From Pyrocephalus nanus (lineage: Eukaryota > Chordata > Aves > Passeriformes > Tyrannidae): a stretch of DNA of 64,000 nt. Location of the stretch: NCBI GenBank assembly GCA_038380795.1, contig CM076261.1, forward strand, positions 38,589,866 through 38,653,865, read 5' to 3'. Shown here piece by piece: positions 54,801-63,420 of this stretch; positions within the stretch are counted from its first letter, which is position 1; each line of letters opens with the position of its first letter. A model generated the notes under the pieces. The model was not told the origin of the DNA. It was given only the letters and a program-made list of their open reading frames with translations, and made no database searches. The position numbers were made by a program, and so were the translations under genes.

Positions 54801-57800
54801 AGGAGACTGAGGGGAGACCTCACTGGGGTGTTCAACATCCTCATGAGAGGAAGCAGTGCGCTCTCATGATCAGTGGCAGAACCTGAAGAAATGGCATGAA
54901 GTTGAGTCAGGAGAGGTCTAGGCTGGATATCAGGAAAAGGTTTTTCACCCAGAGGGAGGCTAAGCACTGGAACAGGCTCCTCAGGGAAGTGGTCACAGCA
55001 CCAAGCCTGTCTGAGTTCAAGAAGTGTTTGGACAATGCTCTCAGGCACATGGTGTAACTATTGCAGTATCCTGCGCAGGGCCAGGAGTTGGACTCAGTGA
55101 TCCTGATGGGTCCCTTCCAGCTCAGTATTTTCTATGATTCTATGATTCTATGATTCTGTGATTCTATGATTAAGGAATAATTAAATGCCTCAGCAATTAG
55201 GACTGCAGTAGTCATTTTAGTAACAGTAATTTATGCTTTTATTTTCATCTAGTGGCCACTAAGAACTATATAAATCATATAACTTAGGCACAGGGGAGGT
55301 AGCGATACTATATGTCACAGGGTGACAGGATAAGTAACAGAACCCACTTTGCTACTCACATGCTATGCACATAAACACAAGACAGAAACACTTCCCGGGC
55401 TGTGGGAAGGCACTGTTAAGATTAGCAATTGTGCTGATTACTTGGTTGTCCAATATAGCAGTCAGAGAAACTGCAAGACATGTAGCCTTCTTGGCAACAA
55501 TTAAAACGCTGATTTTTACTGAGCAACACATAGATCACAGTTTGCATTCTGATGAGCTGTTTTACATATTTCTTTGGCCCTCGTAATTTTAGTCTCTGAG
55601 AACTTTTTCAGTCTATTCATTCTCTGCATATCTTCAGCAGACAGAGAAATCCTATTGTTCTCCTTTATAGACGGGGATCTGGGGCAAGGAGAAATTAAGC
55701 TACTTACACGCCTGGTTCCCTTTGAGTTCAGTAAAATCAGTGAGAGATACACACAAGTGGCTCCCCAAGGCCATATTGGATATATGTGATGAAGCAGGGA
55801 ATTGAGCTGGAGTCTCCCATCTCTTCAGTTTTTGCTGTAGGGCACTGGCAAGCCATTTTCCCCACTTCAAATTCCAGCTGAGACTATGTTGGGAAAAAGT
55901 TAAAAAAAGAGGCTTGCTATAAGAATGGGATGAACAGCAAAAGAAGCTTACTGCATTTCCAGATTAAACTCTGAGCTGATCTTCTGTTGAACCTTAACCA
56001 CTGCTCTCCATCTTTTGGAACCAGGAACCGTTGAAAACAGTAGCCATTTAAGTGGGCGCAGGATCAACATTGGTGTCATACCACCACCAGGCCTGTCATT
56101 GGGAGCCTCTGACAGTCCTCTTCATTGCAATTAAATTTGTCCAAGGAAAATTTTTAGCTATTTCTTCCTTACCTTAAACTGTGGTCTACCTCACACTTTG
56201 GCAGAATGCAAAAACAGTGAGCTGAAAATACTAAAGCAAGAGTGTGACCCTTCCCTGAAGCCAGTGGTGTCCATAACACCTGCTTCCTTGTGCTCTTTCT
56301 CTCACTGCTGGTGAAATATTTCTTTATATTATTCCTAACTCTTCCTAATCACTACAATCAGTTTTTAAAGACCAATGGAATTTTTGAGCTAATCATCCCC
56401 AGATACATACTTTCTGTATACAGATACATACAGGAAGAAACCAAGCCTTTCCTGTGAGAAGAGTGGTGGTTAGCTCTGATCTCAAGGTTTGGACCTACAC
56501 GTTAGTTGATTCCCCTGACCCCTCCAGGGTGGTACGTCACTTCCAGTGGGGCAGAAAAATGCAGGAAGATGGTGCTCCATGGCTTGTTCTCACAACCACA
56601 TGAAGACACCAGCCCGCATGCCCATGGGAAATTCGGATTTCACCTCCTGATCATACAAATGTGGGACCTTCCATGCTGCAATCTTCGGCATCTCTGTTCA
56701 GTGTCATAGCTACGTGCTACCATCCAGCCCCGTGAGCCAAAGACACTGCGTTGGAAGCTGGGATGAAAAATATTGTGCATTCTTATCATATCTGCTTCTA
56801 ATTTTTTTAATATTTTGGGGCTTTTATGTCCTCACAAGCCCTCTTCTCTTGATGGCTGGGGCTTAGCAGATATCAAATTTGGAATAAAACTGTGTATTCG
56901 AGTTTCTTCCATGCTGCACCACATTCCAGCATGTCCTTTGCACTGCACTAGCATGTCAAATCACATTGGCTTTTGATGAGTCACACAACAAGCTTTGGCA
57001 CCGATGTATTTCAGTTGCAGGGTAACAGGTAGAACAATTCTCTAGGGGTTATTTGGATGCCTGCCTAGCACAAAGCAAAACAAAACAAAAGAGCCAAAAT
57101 GTAATGCTGAGAGTCACAAAGACAATTTTATCATCACCAAGAACATTTATGACCTGGGTGAAATGATCGCACATCGCAGCAGAGGGTAGATAGATACATA
57201 GATTTATAGATAGATATGTATCTTTCAATGTTAGATTATAGAAACTTGGTTTTGGCCTGAAAAAAAAAGAATAAATAAAAACACTTGAGATCTCTCACTA
57301 GCTGATTTTGCACAGCTTCAGTCAAGTTTGCTGGCTGTGACTTCTTTTACAGGCAAAGTATGACCAGCTTAGAATAATGAAGTCATTTTCCCTCACAAAG
57401 AGCAATTTTACATAAAATGAAGATTTGCTGTCACCTGAATAGAATTTTTTACTTCTATTGTAAGTGAATTCAAAGAGAGTGAGTCTTTCATCCAGGAAAG
57501 AGAAAAGCAACCAAATTACTATAGTGAGGATGACTCAAATATTTTCATTGAAATAGCATAAATGCAGGCACTTTGTCATTTTCTGCCCTTTCGGCTGCTT
57601 TTTCTCATGGTAAAACTGGCCCAGTGATGGAAAGATGTGCTATTAATAGCTGGGGAGCACGTACTAAAGGGCACATGAACAGCCTGAGGAAGAGAAAGCA
57701 CTGTCTCAGGTAAGAAGAGGGAAAGGTTTGCAGGAGGCAAGGGCTCCTGTCCACAGCACACCCCTTGCCCAGAAGCCATGGGAGGCACAGGGTACTGCTC

Positions 57801-60800
57801 TCTACTGGGTTTTGGGACACATTCCTGAATCATGGGATCATTTATGTTGGAAAAGACCTCCAAGATCACTGAGTCCAGCTGTTACCTGACACTGCCAAAT
57901 CTGGCACTAATGCATGGCCCTAAGTACCCCGTCTGCATGTCTTTTAAATATCTCCAGGGAAGGTATCTCGACCACTTCCAGGGGCAGCCTTTTCCAATGC
58001 CTGACCACCTATTCAGTGAAGAAAGTTTTCCTATTACCCAGTCTAAACCTCCCCTGGTGACTTAAGGCCATTTCCTCTTGTCCTATCCCTTGTTACTAAG
58101 GAGGAAAGACCTATCTGTGCCTGTCCATACCCACTGCACATACTCAGAGCTGCATGGCATATCAAAGGTGAAAGCAGTAAACAGTAACACATAATCAGTT
58201 TTAAGCAACTTTGGGATTTTGTCTTGCACCTAGTAGTCTTTCCTCAAAGTTCCAGCTCTTGGGATTGCATGATTTAACGAGACACTACAATTTCACTGTA
58301 TATTCTCATACAGACATGCAAGCACACTTCAGAATTTTACGTTTTCAGGGTAAAAGCTTGAAATGTCATTGATGTGCAAGCAAAACAGACCTTGAGACTC
58401 CTTTTAAAAACATGTCACAAATTCAATCTAATCTTACAAACTATGGAATCCAACATCTCCATGCTTATGCGTGCCAGTACTATCTGATGCCATAAGATTT
58501 TCAGCACAAAGTATGGAAATTGAAACATAATTTAAGTCTAGCAGACAAGTCTAGCAAGTCTAGTTTGAGTTTGCATATATTCCTTAGTTGGCTGTATATA
58601 GCACTCCTCATTTCACTCCTAAAAGCCATCAAATTGTTTCTGGTGTTCAGGCAAAAGTAGATAATATAGCTGAATTTATCTGCATCTAACCTGAGTCTCT
58701 GCTCTGAAAAAAAAAAAAAAATCACCCAAGATTTAAATTTTAGCAGTGAATGGACAGAGAAATAATGAGAAAATGGAACACTCCCATGTCGATATTTTAG
58801 GGGTTTTCACAGTCTACTTGTGATCAGGTTTCTTGCCATTTCCAAGTAGCAGTCCCATTGTGATAATCCATCTGGGAACAGCTGATCAACATCCTGCATT
58901 TCAAGCATAAAAAATGTACATTGGTAACAACCTGGAGATGCAGATGGCCAGACTGCAACCTCTTATAGAACAGGAAACAAAACTAAGCAGTAAAAAAAAC
59001 TGCATGAAGGTCATCTCCCAAAAATGTCACATATCATAGCACAGGCTTGCAGGTCTGCCAAAGAAGAAAAGTACCTGTGTTTGCTGTTCATCTTTGCTGG
59101 CCCAAGATGTGTAGACATGTTTGTAAGAAGGGACAATTTTCATGCAGGTGCCTTTAGACTCCCTGATGAGCCAGATCACATTGGAGACATTCAGTCTTGG
59201 GCTTTCCAAAAGTCTCTGAAGTCAAAAATCTTGAAAGTTAGCACTGACAATATCAACACGCATCTCTAAAGATTTTGCCTTGGTATTCATGAGATGAGAA
59301 CTGAGAACAACTTCCTGAATCCACTTGTTTTCTGGTTAGGAAGCTTGGTGCACAGTCTGAGGAATTTGGGGAAGGAGGTAGACAGGAATTCAAATGCCAC
59401 TGGGAGATTTTGACATTGTAGAAAGCATGTTGAATATGGAGGAAAAAGCCCCAGAGGTAGCAATTTTCCTTGAAATGACCAACAGCGACTGGCTGTTAGG
59501 TCACTCTATTACTATTTTTTTTCAGCAGCATCATTTTGATTCCTTTTAATTTAAGTTCTGATAAAAAACAGGCAGTTACACTAAATGAAGCAGAATAGTT
59601 AAAGCAGAATAATTCTGACAATGATGACACAAAGCATTCTTGACTTTTTTCAGTAGCAGAAGTACTAATGAAATTGCATGTATTTCACTGAAAAATGTTT
59701 AGTTGCAAATTTTCAACTCACTGCTGCTTTAGGATAGCAAGCTGGGTTTTTTTCCTTTGTCTCCTTGTTGCCTCAAGCAGATAACCATGCCATGTATCAA
59801 AAAACATAAAGAGCACCGTAACATGTCCACAAGGTTTATATGCCAGCATCTCCAAAATGGTGGCAGCATCTAAGTGTGAGGCCTAGAAAAGCTGCTGAGC
59901 ACGAACAAACAGGGACAACAAGTTGCCTTCAACTGTTCATTTCTGTCTTGCCTTCTGAAAGCTCTTTTAGCTAAATCTGAAGAGACAAGAAAAAACGGGT
60001 GTGGGTCTGTGGCTGATTTGTTTAATATTCCTTCTCTGCTGAATGTATTTGCTCCGCATATCAGATATTGTCTCTGTTTATTTTCTGCCCTCAGACAATA
60101 CAGCATGGATTTTGACAAGGCGATCTGGCTTCAGACAACATGAGCAAAACACCTTCTACCTGCCCATCCTGATCAGTGACAACGGCCGCCCTGTGCTGAG
60201 CAGCACGTGCACGCTGACCGTGCACGTGTGCAGCTGCGACGATGAGGGCATGGTGATGTCCTGCAATGCAGAAGCCTATGTCCTCCCTGTCAGCCTGAGC
60301 AGAGGGGCACTCATTGCCATCCTTGCCTGCATCTTTGTCCTGTTAGGTAAAGCCTTGGCTTCTTCTTGGTGGGGGACTTTTCAGTTCTGCCCAGGGTGTC
60401 GCTCATTCACCGAAGGTGTAGGACACAAATACACACACAGGTATCTATGTATGTGTGTTTATGGAGACACACACGTACTTAAAGGGCCAAATCAAGGACC
60501 AGATGGTATAGTCAACTGCATATGGCTTCAGACTTTGGGCTGTAGGAATACTGGAAAAGTATGGCCTGCAAATATTTCTTCCAGATGTCCAAAGTGCTAG
60601 GGTGTCTGACATGACCGTGCTTTCCTGAAAGGGGTAAGGCAGGAGGAAGTACTGACAGCTGTGGCTGGGGATAGGTTACTTTCTCATCCTCAGCAGTTTC
60701 TGATCATATGCTCCCACAGGAAACTGGAGTGGTAAGCCCTGTTCCATCTCTTGTCTTTTGTCAAGAGATGTCCCCACCTCCATCCTTTTTGCTTGAGACA

Positions 60801-62298
60801 CTTCATTTAAATGGTGGCTGTGCTGCAATAAAGGGGCTGAGCATCTTTCATGAGTTCTGACTCCACAATTAAAATTCAGCCTTTCCTTGCCCAGACCTCC
60901 TATGTCCCCTATTAGCTGTTGGTATCAAAAGAACTTCAGTTTCCTCATTCACTCAAGTCATGAGATATTAGTTCAAAACACACATTCTCTGAAATTTCAG
61001 GGGACCCAGTTTGAGGAGCAGTGAAGTAAGATACAGGAAAAATTCTTTTAAAGTGCCTCAATTCTGGCTCTTCAAAGGACCCTAGATACCTCTGTTCAAA
61101 ATTTCAGCATCCAAAATCTTTGCTGAGCTCTAGCTCTGGAAATACAGTCAGAAAGTGATGGCACATTTTCAACAGCAAAGGGCTCCAGTGCTTGTATGTC
61201 CACTTCTTCCCATGGTAAAAAGCACAGAGAGGATGAGGAACACCAGCACTGTAGCACTGCAGGAGGCCTGCAGATAAACAAAAACTTCTTTAGAGCAGAC
61301 TAAAGGGCTAGGTCAGCGTTTTGCTGTGTAGGCAGACATATGACCGCAGTGCCTTAGCACCATCCATCTCTGTCACATGCAGTGGGCAGCCCAAGAGGCA
61401 TCTCCAAAGCAGGCTACAAAACCCAGCCACGCAGCAGAAAAAAAAAAATCTCTCTGGAACTGTATGCCACTACGGATAAATTGTTACTGATCTCTGAGGT
61501 GGCACCTTAAAATGGCTCAAGTATCACTACAGTGCTTTGCAAGCATATACGTGTCCTAAGTGTCACCAAGAGTTAAGAATTTAGGTGCGAAAAGGGACAA
61601 GTTAGCAGGACCTCAAGCTATTAATTTTGACTCTGAGGTGGGGGATTTCTACACTCCTCAACTTGAAAACATCACAGCTCTTTAAATCCAAGGGACTGGT
61701 TGGGCTCTCCAAGGGGAAAATAGGGCAACAGAGAGTCTGAAGTGCTGGCGAGATTTGCCTCCTTGCTGACAGCCCCTTGTCTTGCTTGCCTCCTGCAGTA
61801 TTGGTGCTCCTCATCCTCTCCATGCGGCGCCAGCGGAAGCAGCCGTACATCATTGACGAGGAGGAGAACATCCATGAGAACATCGTCAGGTATGATGACG
61901 AGGGTGGCGGGGAGGAGGACACAGAGGCCTTTGATATTGCTGCCATGTGGAATCCGCGGGAGGCTCAGCTGGTGGTGAAAAACCGGCAGGACATGCTCCC
62001 TGAAATAGAGAGCCTCTCCCGATACGTGCCTCAGGCATGTGTCATGGACAACAACGTCCACAACTACGTGCTTGCCAAGCTGTATGAAGCCGACATGGAC
62101 CTGTGGGCACCTCCCTTTGACTCCCTCCAGACATACATGTTTGAAGGGAACGGCTCGGTGGCAGAGTCGCTCAGCTCCTTACAGTCGGTGACGACAGACT
62201 CAGACCAGAGCTACGACTACCTGACGGACTGGGGGCCACGCTTCAAAAAGCTGGCCGAGATGTACGGTGCCACAGACAGCAGCGGAGCTCTGTGGTAA
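25482..62298 (+). CDS. CDH20: Cadherin-20 (type II classical cadherin), whole gene span, 11 coding exons
   Basis: The product is a single-pass plasma-membrane adhesion protein. Classical type II cadherins form calcium-dependent, mainly homophilic trans dimers and connect to actin through p120- and beta-catenin. Joining 11 exons gives 2397 bp, 798 residues plus TAA. Seen in order: hydrophobic signal peptide (about 13-34), RMKR furin-type site at 55-58, EC1 with W60 and W62, linker motifs DINDNEP (156-162), DVNDNPP (265-271), DVDEPP (381-386) and DVNDNAPEF (485-493), cysteine cluster C594/C596/C605 in EC5, transmembrane helix about 620-641, and a cytoplasmic tail ending in GALW. Two tryptophans at the mature N-terminus and the absence of HAV mark type II. 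CDH20 rather than CDH7, 9, 10, 12 or 18 is judged from recalled similarity to mammalian CDH20 over the whole length; a protein search would settle it. No frameshift or premature stop is seen. Confidence 0.95.
27320..28090. promoter_or_regulatory. CpG-rich block in intron 1 (candidate CpG island, enhancer or alternative promoter)
   Basis: CG dinucleotides are frequent here, roughly 25-30 by eye in about 500 bases, against very few in the surrounding AT-rich intron. The block contains two AATT-centred palindromic sites (27516-27529 and 27542-27556) and a 30-base A run (27825-27854). No TATA box or convincing first exon is visible. Promoter or enhancer activity is inferred from composition only. 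Confidence 0.45.
27825..27854. repeat. Poly(A) homopolymer, 30 bases
   Basis: Thirty consecutive A residues lie inside the CpG-rich block. GC-rich sequence continues on both sides and no AATAAA precedes it, so it does not look like the tail of a retrocopy. Confidence 0.9.
29604..29768. repeat. Pyrimidine-rich low-complexity tract
   Basis: About 165 bases made almost only of T and C runs on the + strand (polypurine on the other strand). The lysine-rich ORF on the minus strand here is a by-product of this composition. Confidence 0.8.
31421..31480. promoter_or_regulatory. Homeodomain-motif cluster upstream of coding exon 2
   Basis: CTAATTAGC (31426-31434), TCATGCAATAAA and GCTAATTTTC occur within 60 bases in intron 1. 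This resembles conserved noncoding elements around neuronal genes, but conservation cannot be judged here. Confidence 0.2.
32128..32422 (+). CDS. CDH20: CDH20 coding exon 2: most of EC1 and EC1-EC2 linker (residues 82-180)
   Basis: The acceptor is TTTCTGCAG at 32119-32127. The exon continues phase 0 with [10 protein letters not shown] and ends after the first base of the G180 codon at donor GTAAGG. It holds LDREE (121-125) and DINDNEP (156-162), which bind the calcium ions between EC1 and EC2. Its length of 295 bp matches the conserved type II cadherin exon. Confidence 0.96.
32423..34100 (+). other. CDH20: CDH20 intron 2
   Basis: A 1.7-kb GT-AG intron (GTAAGG to TTTTTGTCAG), phase 1. It is AT-rich noncoding sequence with no repeat or motif that I recognise. 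Confidence 0.85.
34101..34220 (+). CDS. CDH20: CDH20 coding exon 3: first half of EC2 (residues 180-220)
   Basis: A 120-bp phase 1-1 exon beginning after TTTTTGTCAG and ending at donor GTATGT. It encodes the DADD calcium motif (190-193) and YFSVDSRTG. Symmetric phase means skipping would keep the frame but break EC2. Confidence 0.96.
34221..37461 (+). other. CDH20: CDH20 intron 3
   Basis: A 3.2-kb GT-AG intron. Its first two thirds are AT-rich noncoding DNA with nothing recognised; a GC- and CpG-rich block occupies about 36480-37110. Confidence 0.8.
36480..37110. promoter_or_regulatory. CpG-rich block in intron 3 (candidate intragenic CpG island)
   Basis: About 630 bases with frequent CG dinucleotides (some 30 or more by eye), sharply different from the AT-rich flanks. 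It opens long overlapping reading frames on both strands, but their products are Pro/Arg/Ser/Gly-rich and resemble no protein I know, so they look like effects of GC content. Regulatory activity is inferred. Confidence 0.4.
37462..37629 (+). CDS. CDH20: CDH20 coding exon 4: second half of EC2 and EC2-EC3 linker (residues 220-276)
   Basis: A 168-bp exon, acceptor AAATCTCAG, donor GTGAGT. It encodes [11 protein letters not shown] (229-239) and the linker DVNDNPP (265-271). An N-glycosylation sequon lies at N260 (NIT). The last base, A, joins AG of the next exon to make K276. Confidence 0.96.
37630..39470 (+). other. CDH20: CDH20 intron 4
   Basis: A 1.8-kb GT-AG intron ending in a strong pyrimidine tract and CTTGTGCCAG. 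The rest is AT-rich noncoding DNA with no recognised element. Confidence 0.85.
39471..39658 (+). CDS. CDH20: CDH20 coding exon 5: first half of EC3 (residues 276-338)
   Basis: A 188-bp exon encoding [11 protein letters not shown], the calcium motif DLDEG (299-303) and VGIITVRK (331-338). It ends at AAG|GTAGAA, a weaker donor than most in this gene. Phase is 0 at the 3' side. Confidence 0.95.
42395..42632 (+). mobile_element. CR1 LINE 3' fragment (5' truncated)
   Basis: Contains the familiar CR1 3' UTR stretches, with TTCTTCACCCAGAGAGTGGT near 42430, GGAACAGGCTCC and then TGTGATTCTGT at the 3' end. The same consensus is seen at 2645 and 54676. It is sense with CDH20. Confidence 0.9.
43101..43190 (+). 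repeat. (AAAGGG)15 perfect hexanucleotide array
   Basis: Fifteen uninterrupted AAAGGG units, preceded by GGGAGAAGG. Each GGG is separated by three A, so the + strand, which is also the CDH20 transcript strand, fits the canonical G-quadruplex pattern many times over. Confidence 0.97.
44077..44330 (+). CDS. CDH20: CDH20 coding exon 6: end of EC3, linker and start of EC4 (residues 339-423)
   Basis: A 254-bp exon after CTCCTTAG. It encodes [10 protein letters not shown], the EC3-EC4 linker DVDEPP (381-386) and the [10 protein letters not shown] segment (414-423). DVDEPP in place of DxNDN is usual at this position in type II cadherins. The donor CAG|GTCTGT is weak at +3 to +5. R423 is split AG|A. 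Confidence 0.96.
45747..45832. repeat. Pyrimidine-rich tract
   Basis: A run of about 85 bases of mostly C and T on the + strand with scattered A. Low complexity only. Confidence 0.7.
45993..46548 (+). mobile_element. Solo LTR of an avian endogenous retrovirus (ERVL / TguLTR5-like)
   Basis: The element starts TGTGGTGGGTTGAG and ends CCCAGTACA, which I recognise as the ends of an LTR family common in bird genomes. It is about 556 bp with no internal gag or pol sequence, so a solo LTR left by recombination is likely. The flanks CAATG (45988-45992) and CAGTG (46549-46553) match 4 of 5, consistent with a decayed 5-bp target duplication. It lies in sense orientation within intron 6. The family name is from memory; a repeat-library search would confirm it. 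Confidence 0.8.
48318..48454 (+). CDS. CDH20: CDH20 coding exon 7: EC4 core (residues 423-469)
   Basis: A 137-bp exon after CTCTTGCAG. It encodes [16 protein letters not shown] and LDRED (451-455), with a sequon at N460 (NIT). It ends after the first base of N469 at donor GTAAGG. Confidence 0.96.
48455..50956 (+). other. CDH20: CDH20 intron 7
   Basis: A 2.5-kb GT-AG intron of AT-rich noncoding DNA. The only distinctive element is a G run at 50188-50204. Confidence 0.85.
50188..50204 (+). repeat. Poly(G) run
   Basis: Eleven G, one A, then five G on the + strand. Confidence 0.9.
50957..51078 (+). CDS. CDH20: CDH20 coding exon 8: end of EC4 and EC4-EC5 linker (residues 469-509)
   Basis: A 122-bp exon after CCTTCCAG, donor CAG|GTGAGA, phase 0. 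It encodes [13 protein letters not shown] and the linker DVNDNAPEF (485-493), then the start of EC5 with C502. Confidence 0.96.
51079..52951 (+). other. CDH20: CDH20 intron 8
   Basis: A 1.9-kb GT-AG intron ending TTATACTGTAG. It contains a 14-bp tandem duplication at 52733-52760; nothing else is recognised. Confidence 0.85.
52733..52760 (+). repeat. 14-bp direct tandem duplication
   Basis: GATGTGCATGACCA occurs twice back to back without a mismatch. Confidence 0.95.
52952..53069 (+). CDS. CDH20: CDH20 coding exon 9: EC5, first part (residues 510-549)
   Basis: A 118-bp exon encoding [13 protein letters not shown] (510-522) and [16 protein letters not shown], with a sequon at N541 (NFT). D549 is split G|AC across the intron. 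Donor is GTAATC. Confidence 0.96.
54676..55172 (+). mobile_element. CR1 LINE 3' end, about 500 bp, with octamer tail
   Basis: Typical CR1 3' region, with TTTTTCACCCAGAGGGAGGC and GGAACAGGCTCCTCAGGGAA, ending in several TATGATTC octamers at 55132-55170. The octamers are the CR1 3' terminal repeat. It is 5' truncated and sense with CDH20. Confidence 0.93.
57825..58125 (-). mobile_element. CR1 LINE 3' end, antisense
   Basis: Reads as the reverse complement of a CR1 end: ATCATGGGATCATTTATGTT, then GGAAAAGACCTCCAAGATCA and a long match with the motif order seen at 19431-19950. It is 5' truncated. Confidence 0.9.
60095..60346 (+). CDS. CDH20: CDH20 coding exon 10: end of EC5 and first part of the transmembrane helix (residues 549-633)
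   Basis: A 252-bp exon after TGCCCTCAG. It encodes [13 protein letters not shown], the membrane-proximal cysteines C594, C596 and C605, SLSRG (615-619) and the hydrophobic start of the helix (620-632). GC and CpG content are much higher than in neighbouring exons. C587 sits in SSTCTLTV, where the type II cadherins I recall have glycine, and lies in a perfect hairpin at 60204-60228. The donor GTAAAG splits V633 as G|TA. Confidence 0.95.
60347..61798 (+). other. CDH20: CDH20 intron 10
   Basis: A 1.5-kb GT-AG intron. The exon 10 frame stays open into it until a stop at 60598-60600, and an AATAAA lies at 60827-60832. No other gene or repeat is recognised. Confidence 0.85.
61799..62298 (+). CDS. 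CDH20: CDH20 coding exon 11: rest of transmembrane helix and cytoplasmic domain (residues 633-798, stop)
   Basis: Begins after TCCTGCAG and ends at TAA 62296-62298. It completes the helix (VLVLLILSM) and is followed by the basic stop-transfer RRQRK. The juxtamembrane acidic stretch [15 protein letters not shown] (664-678) is the p120-catenin region of classical cadherins. The C-terminal part, with SLSSLQS (756-762) and [18 protein letters not shown] (772-789), is the beta-catenin-binding region. The single large exon for the tail is typical of type II genes. Confidence 0.97.
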
Positions 62299-63420
62299 CA
62301 GATGAGGAATGGCAGAGGGCTTTCCACATGAAATGGTGTCCAGTTCGGTCCATTCTCATCAGATGCTTCCATGGACATGGGTAAGGCCTCCTAAAAAAAT
62401 AGCAATACGGTGCTTGGATGAGAACGGGAAGAAAGGTGCGACTGAAGGTCTCTCTGGATCAGCTTTACTCAGTTAAATTAAGCCACATTTTTGAAACTAT
62501 GAGGACCAGAAGGAAGAAAGTTTTTTCCTGGTTTTTACTGCAAAATTGGAGAGCTCCACATCTGGAATACAATGACATTACTCTCTCTCCCTCTTCCTTT
62601 CTCTCCCCCTTGTACACAGTGGCTTGCTGAGCTCTATACATCTGGGTTCAAAGATCTGTAAACTCCAACTGTAATCTTCAACTCACCGAGAAATTGCTAC
62701 CACAAAAAAGTTGTTCCCCATTGGTTACATGTTCCCTGTTAAAAAGGAAAAAAAATTGCTTGCTAACAAGAGAAAAAAAAATTCCACAAAGCAGAAAATT
62801 GAAACTGCAGTCTCAGAGGGCTCCTTGTAAACTAAACCTCCTCTCTGTTGCTAACAGAGTCCTTTTTTAATCCTTTAGAAACATGGCTGAGGTTGGGGTT
62901 TTTTTTCCTCATGACTGAGAGGGCTGGGGAAGAGGCTTGGAATTTCTGCTCTAATTTAATGGCTGATCTTTGAGTCATTGGCATTAACACTAATCCATCT
63001 CCTACCAAGTTTGTGTAAATTTATTCTTGGCTCTTTAAAAACATGACTCTGCTAAACTGCTCAGAACAAAACCAGAAAATCTGCCTCTTTTGCACTGTAG
63101 ATGTCTCTTCCATGTGCCAAATGTGAAGATTAGATTTTACCAATGAAAGCCAAATAAATTTTAAAATAAGAAAAAGCTATATTTGGTAACTACATGGGTT
63201 AGATGGGCTTTCCTAATCTGTGTGAGGTCAATCCAAGGGATGTTTACATACTGTAGATAACCTACTTGAACAAATGCAGTATTATAGACCAATAAATGGA
63301 TGTAAGAAAATTACATGTAAAAGTTTTGTATATTTGTTAATTTTGGTAATAAATATGATGTACTGTATACAGTACAGTACCTTAGCACCTCTTTTAATAA
63401 AAGTTAAACAGAAAGGAAAG
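62299..63420 (+). other. CDH20: CDH20 3' UTR (proximal end inferred)
   Basis: Follows the stop codon in the same exon. It is AT-rich, with AATAAA at 63153, 63291, 63348 and 63396. The end near 63420 is inferred from the last signal of this cluster; a longer UTR using signals beyond the window cannot be excluded. An 18-bp palindrome (63359-63376) lies between the last two signals. Confidence 0.6.
63153..63401 (+). promoter_or_regulatory. CDH20: Cluster of four AATAAA poly(A) signals
   Basis: Canonical hexamers at 63153-63158, 63291-63296, 63348-63353 and 63396-63401 lie within 250 bases, suggesting alternative cleavage sites. Which one is used cannot be told from sequence. Confidence 0.7.

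Larger units (their letters stand above)
53070..60094 (+). other. CDH20: CDH20 intron 9
   Basis: The longest intron between coding exons (7.0 kb), GT-AG. It holds a sense CR1 end (54676-55172), an antisense CR1 end (57825-58125), and small GATA-like tracts near 54561-54596 and 57189-57222. No other gene is seen. Confidence 0.85.
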
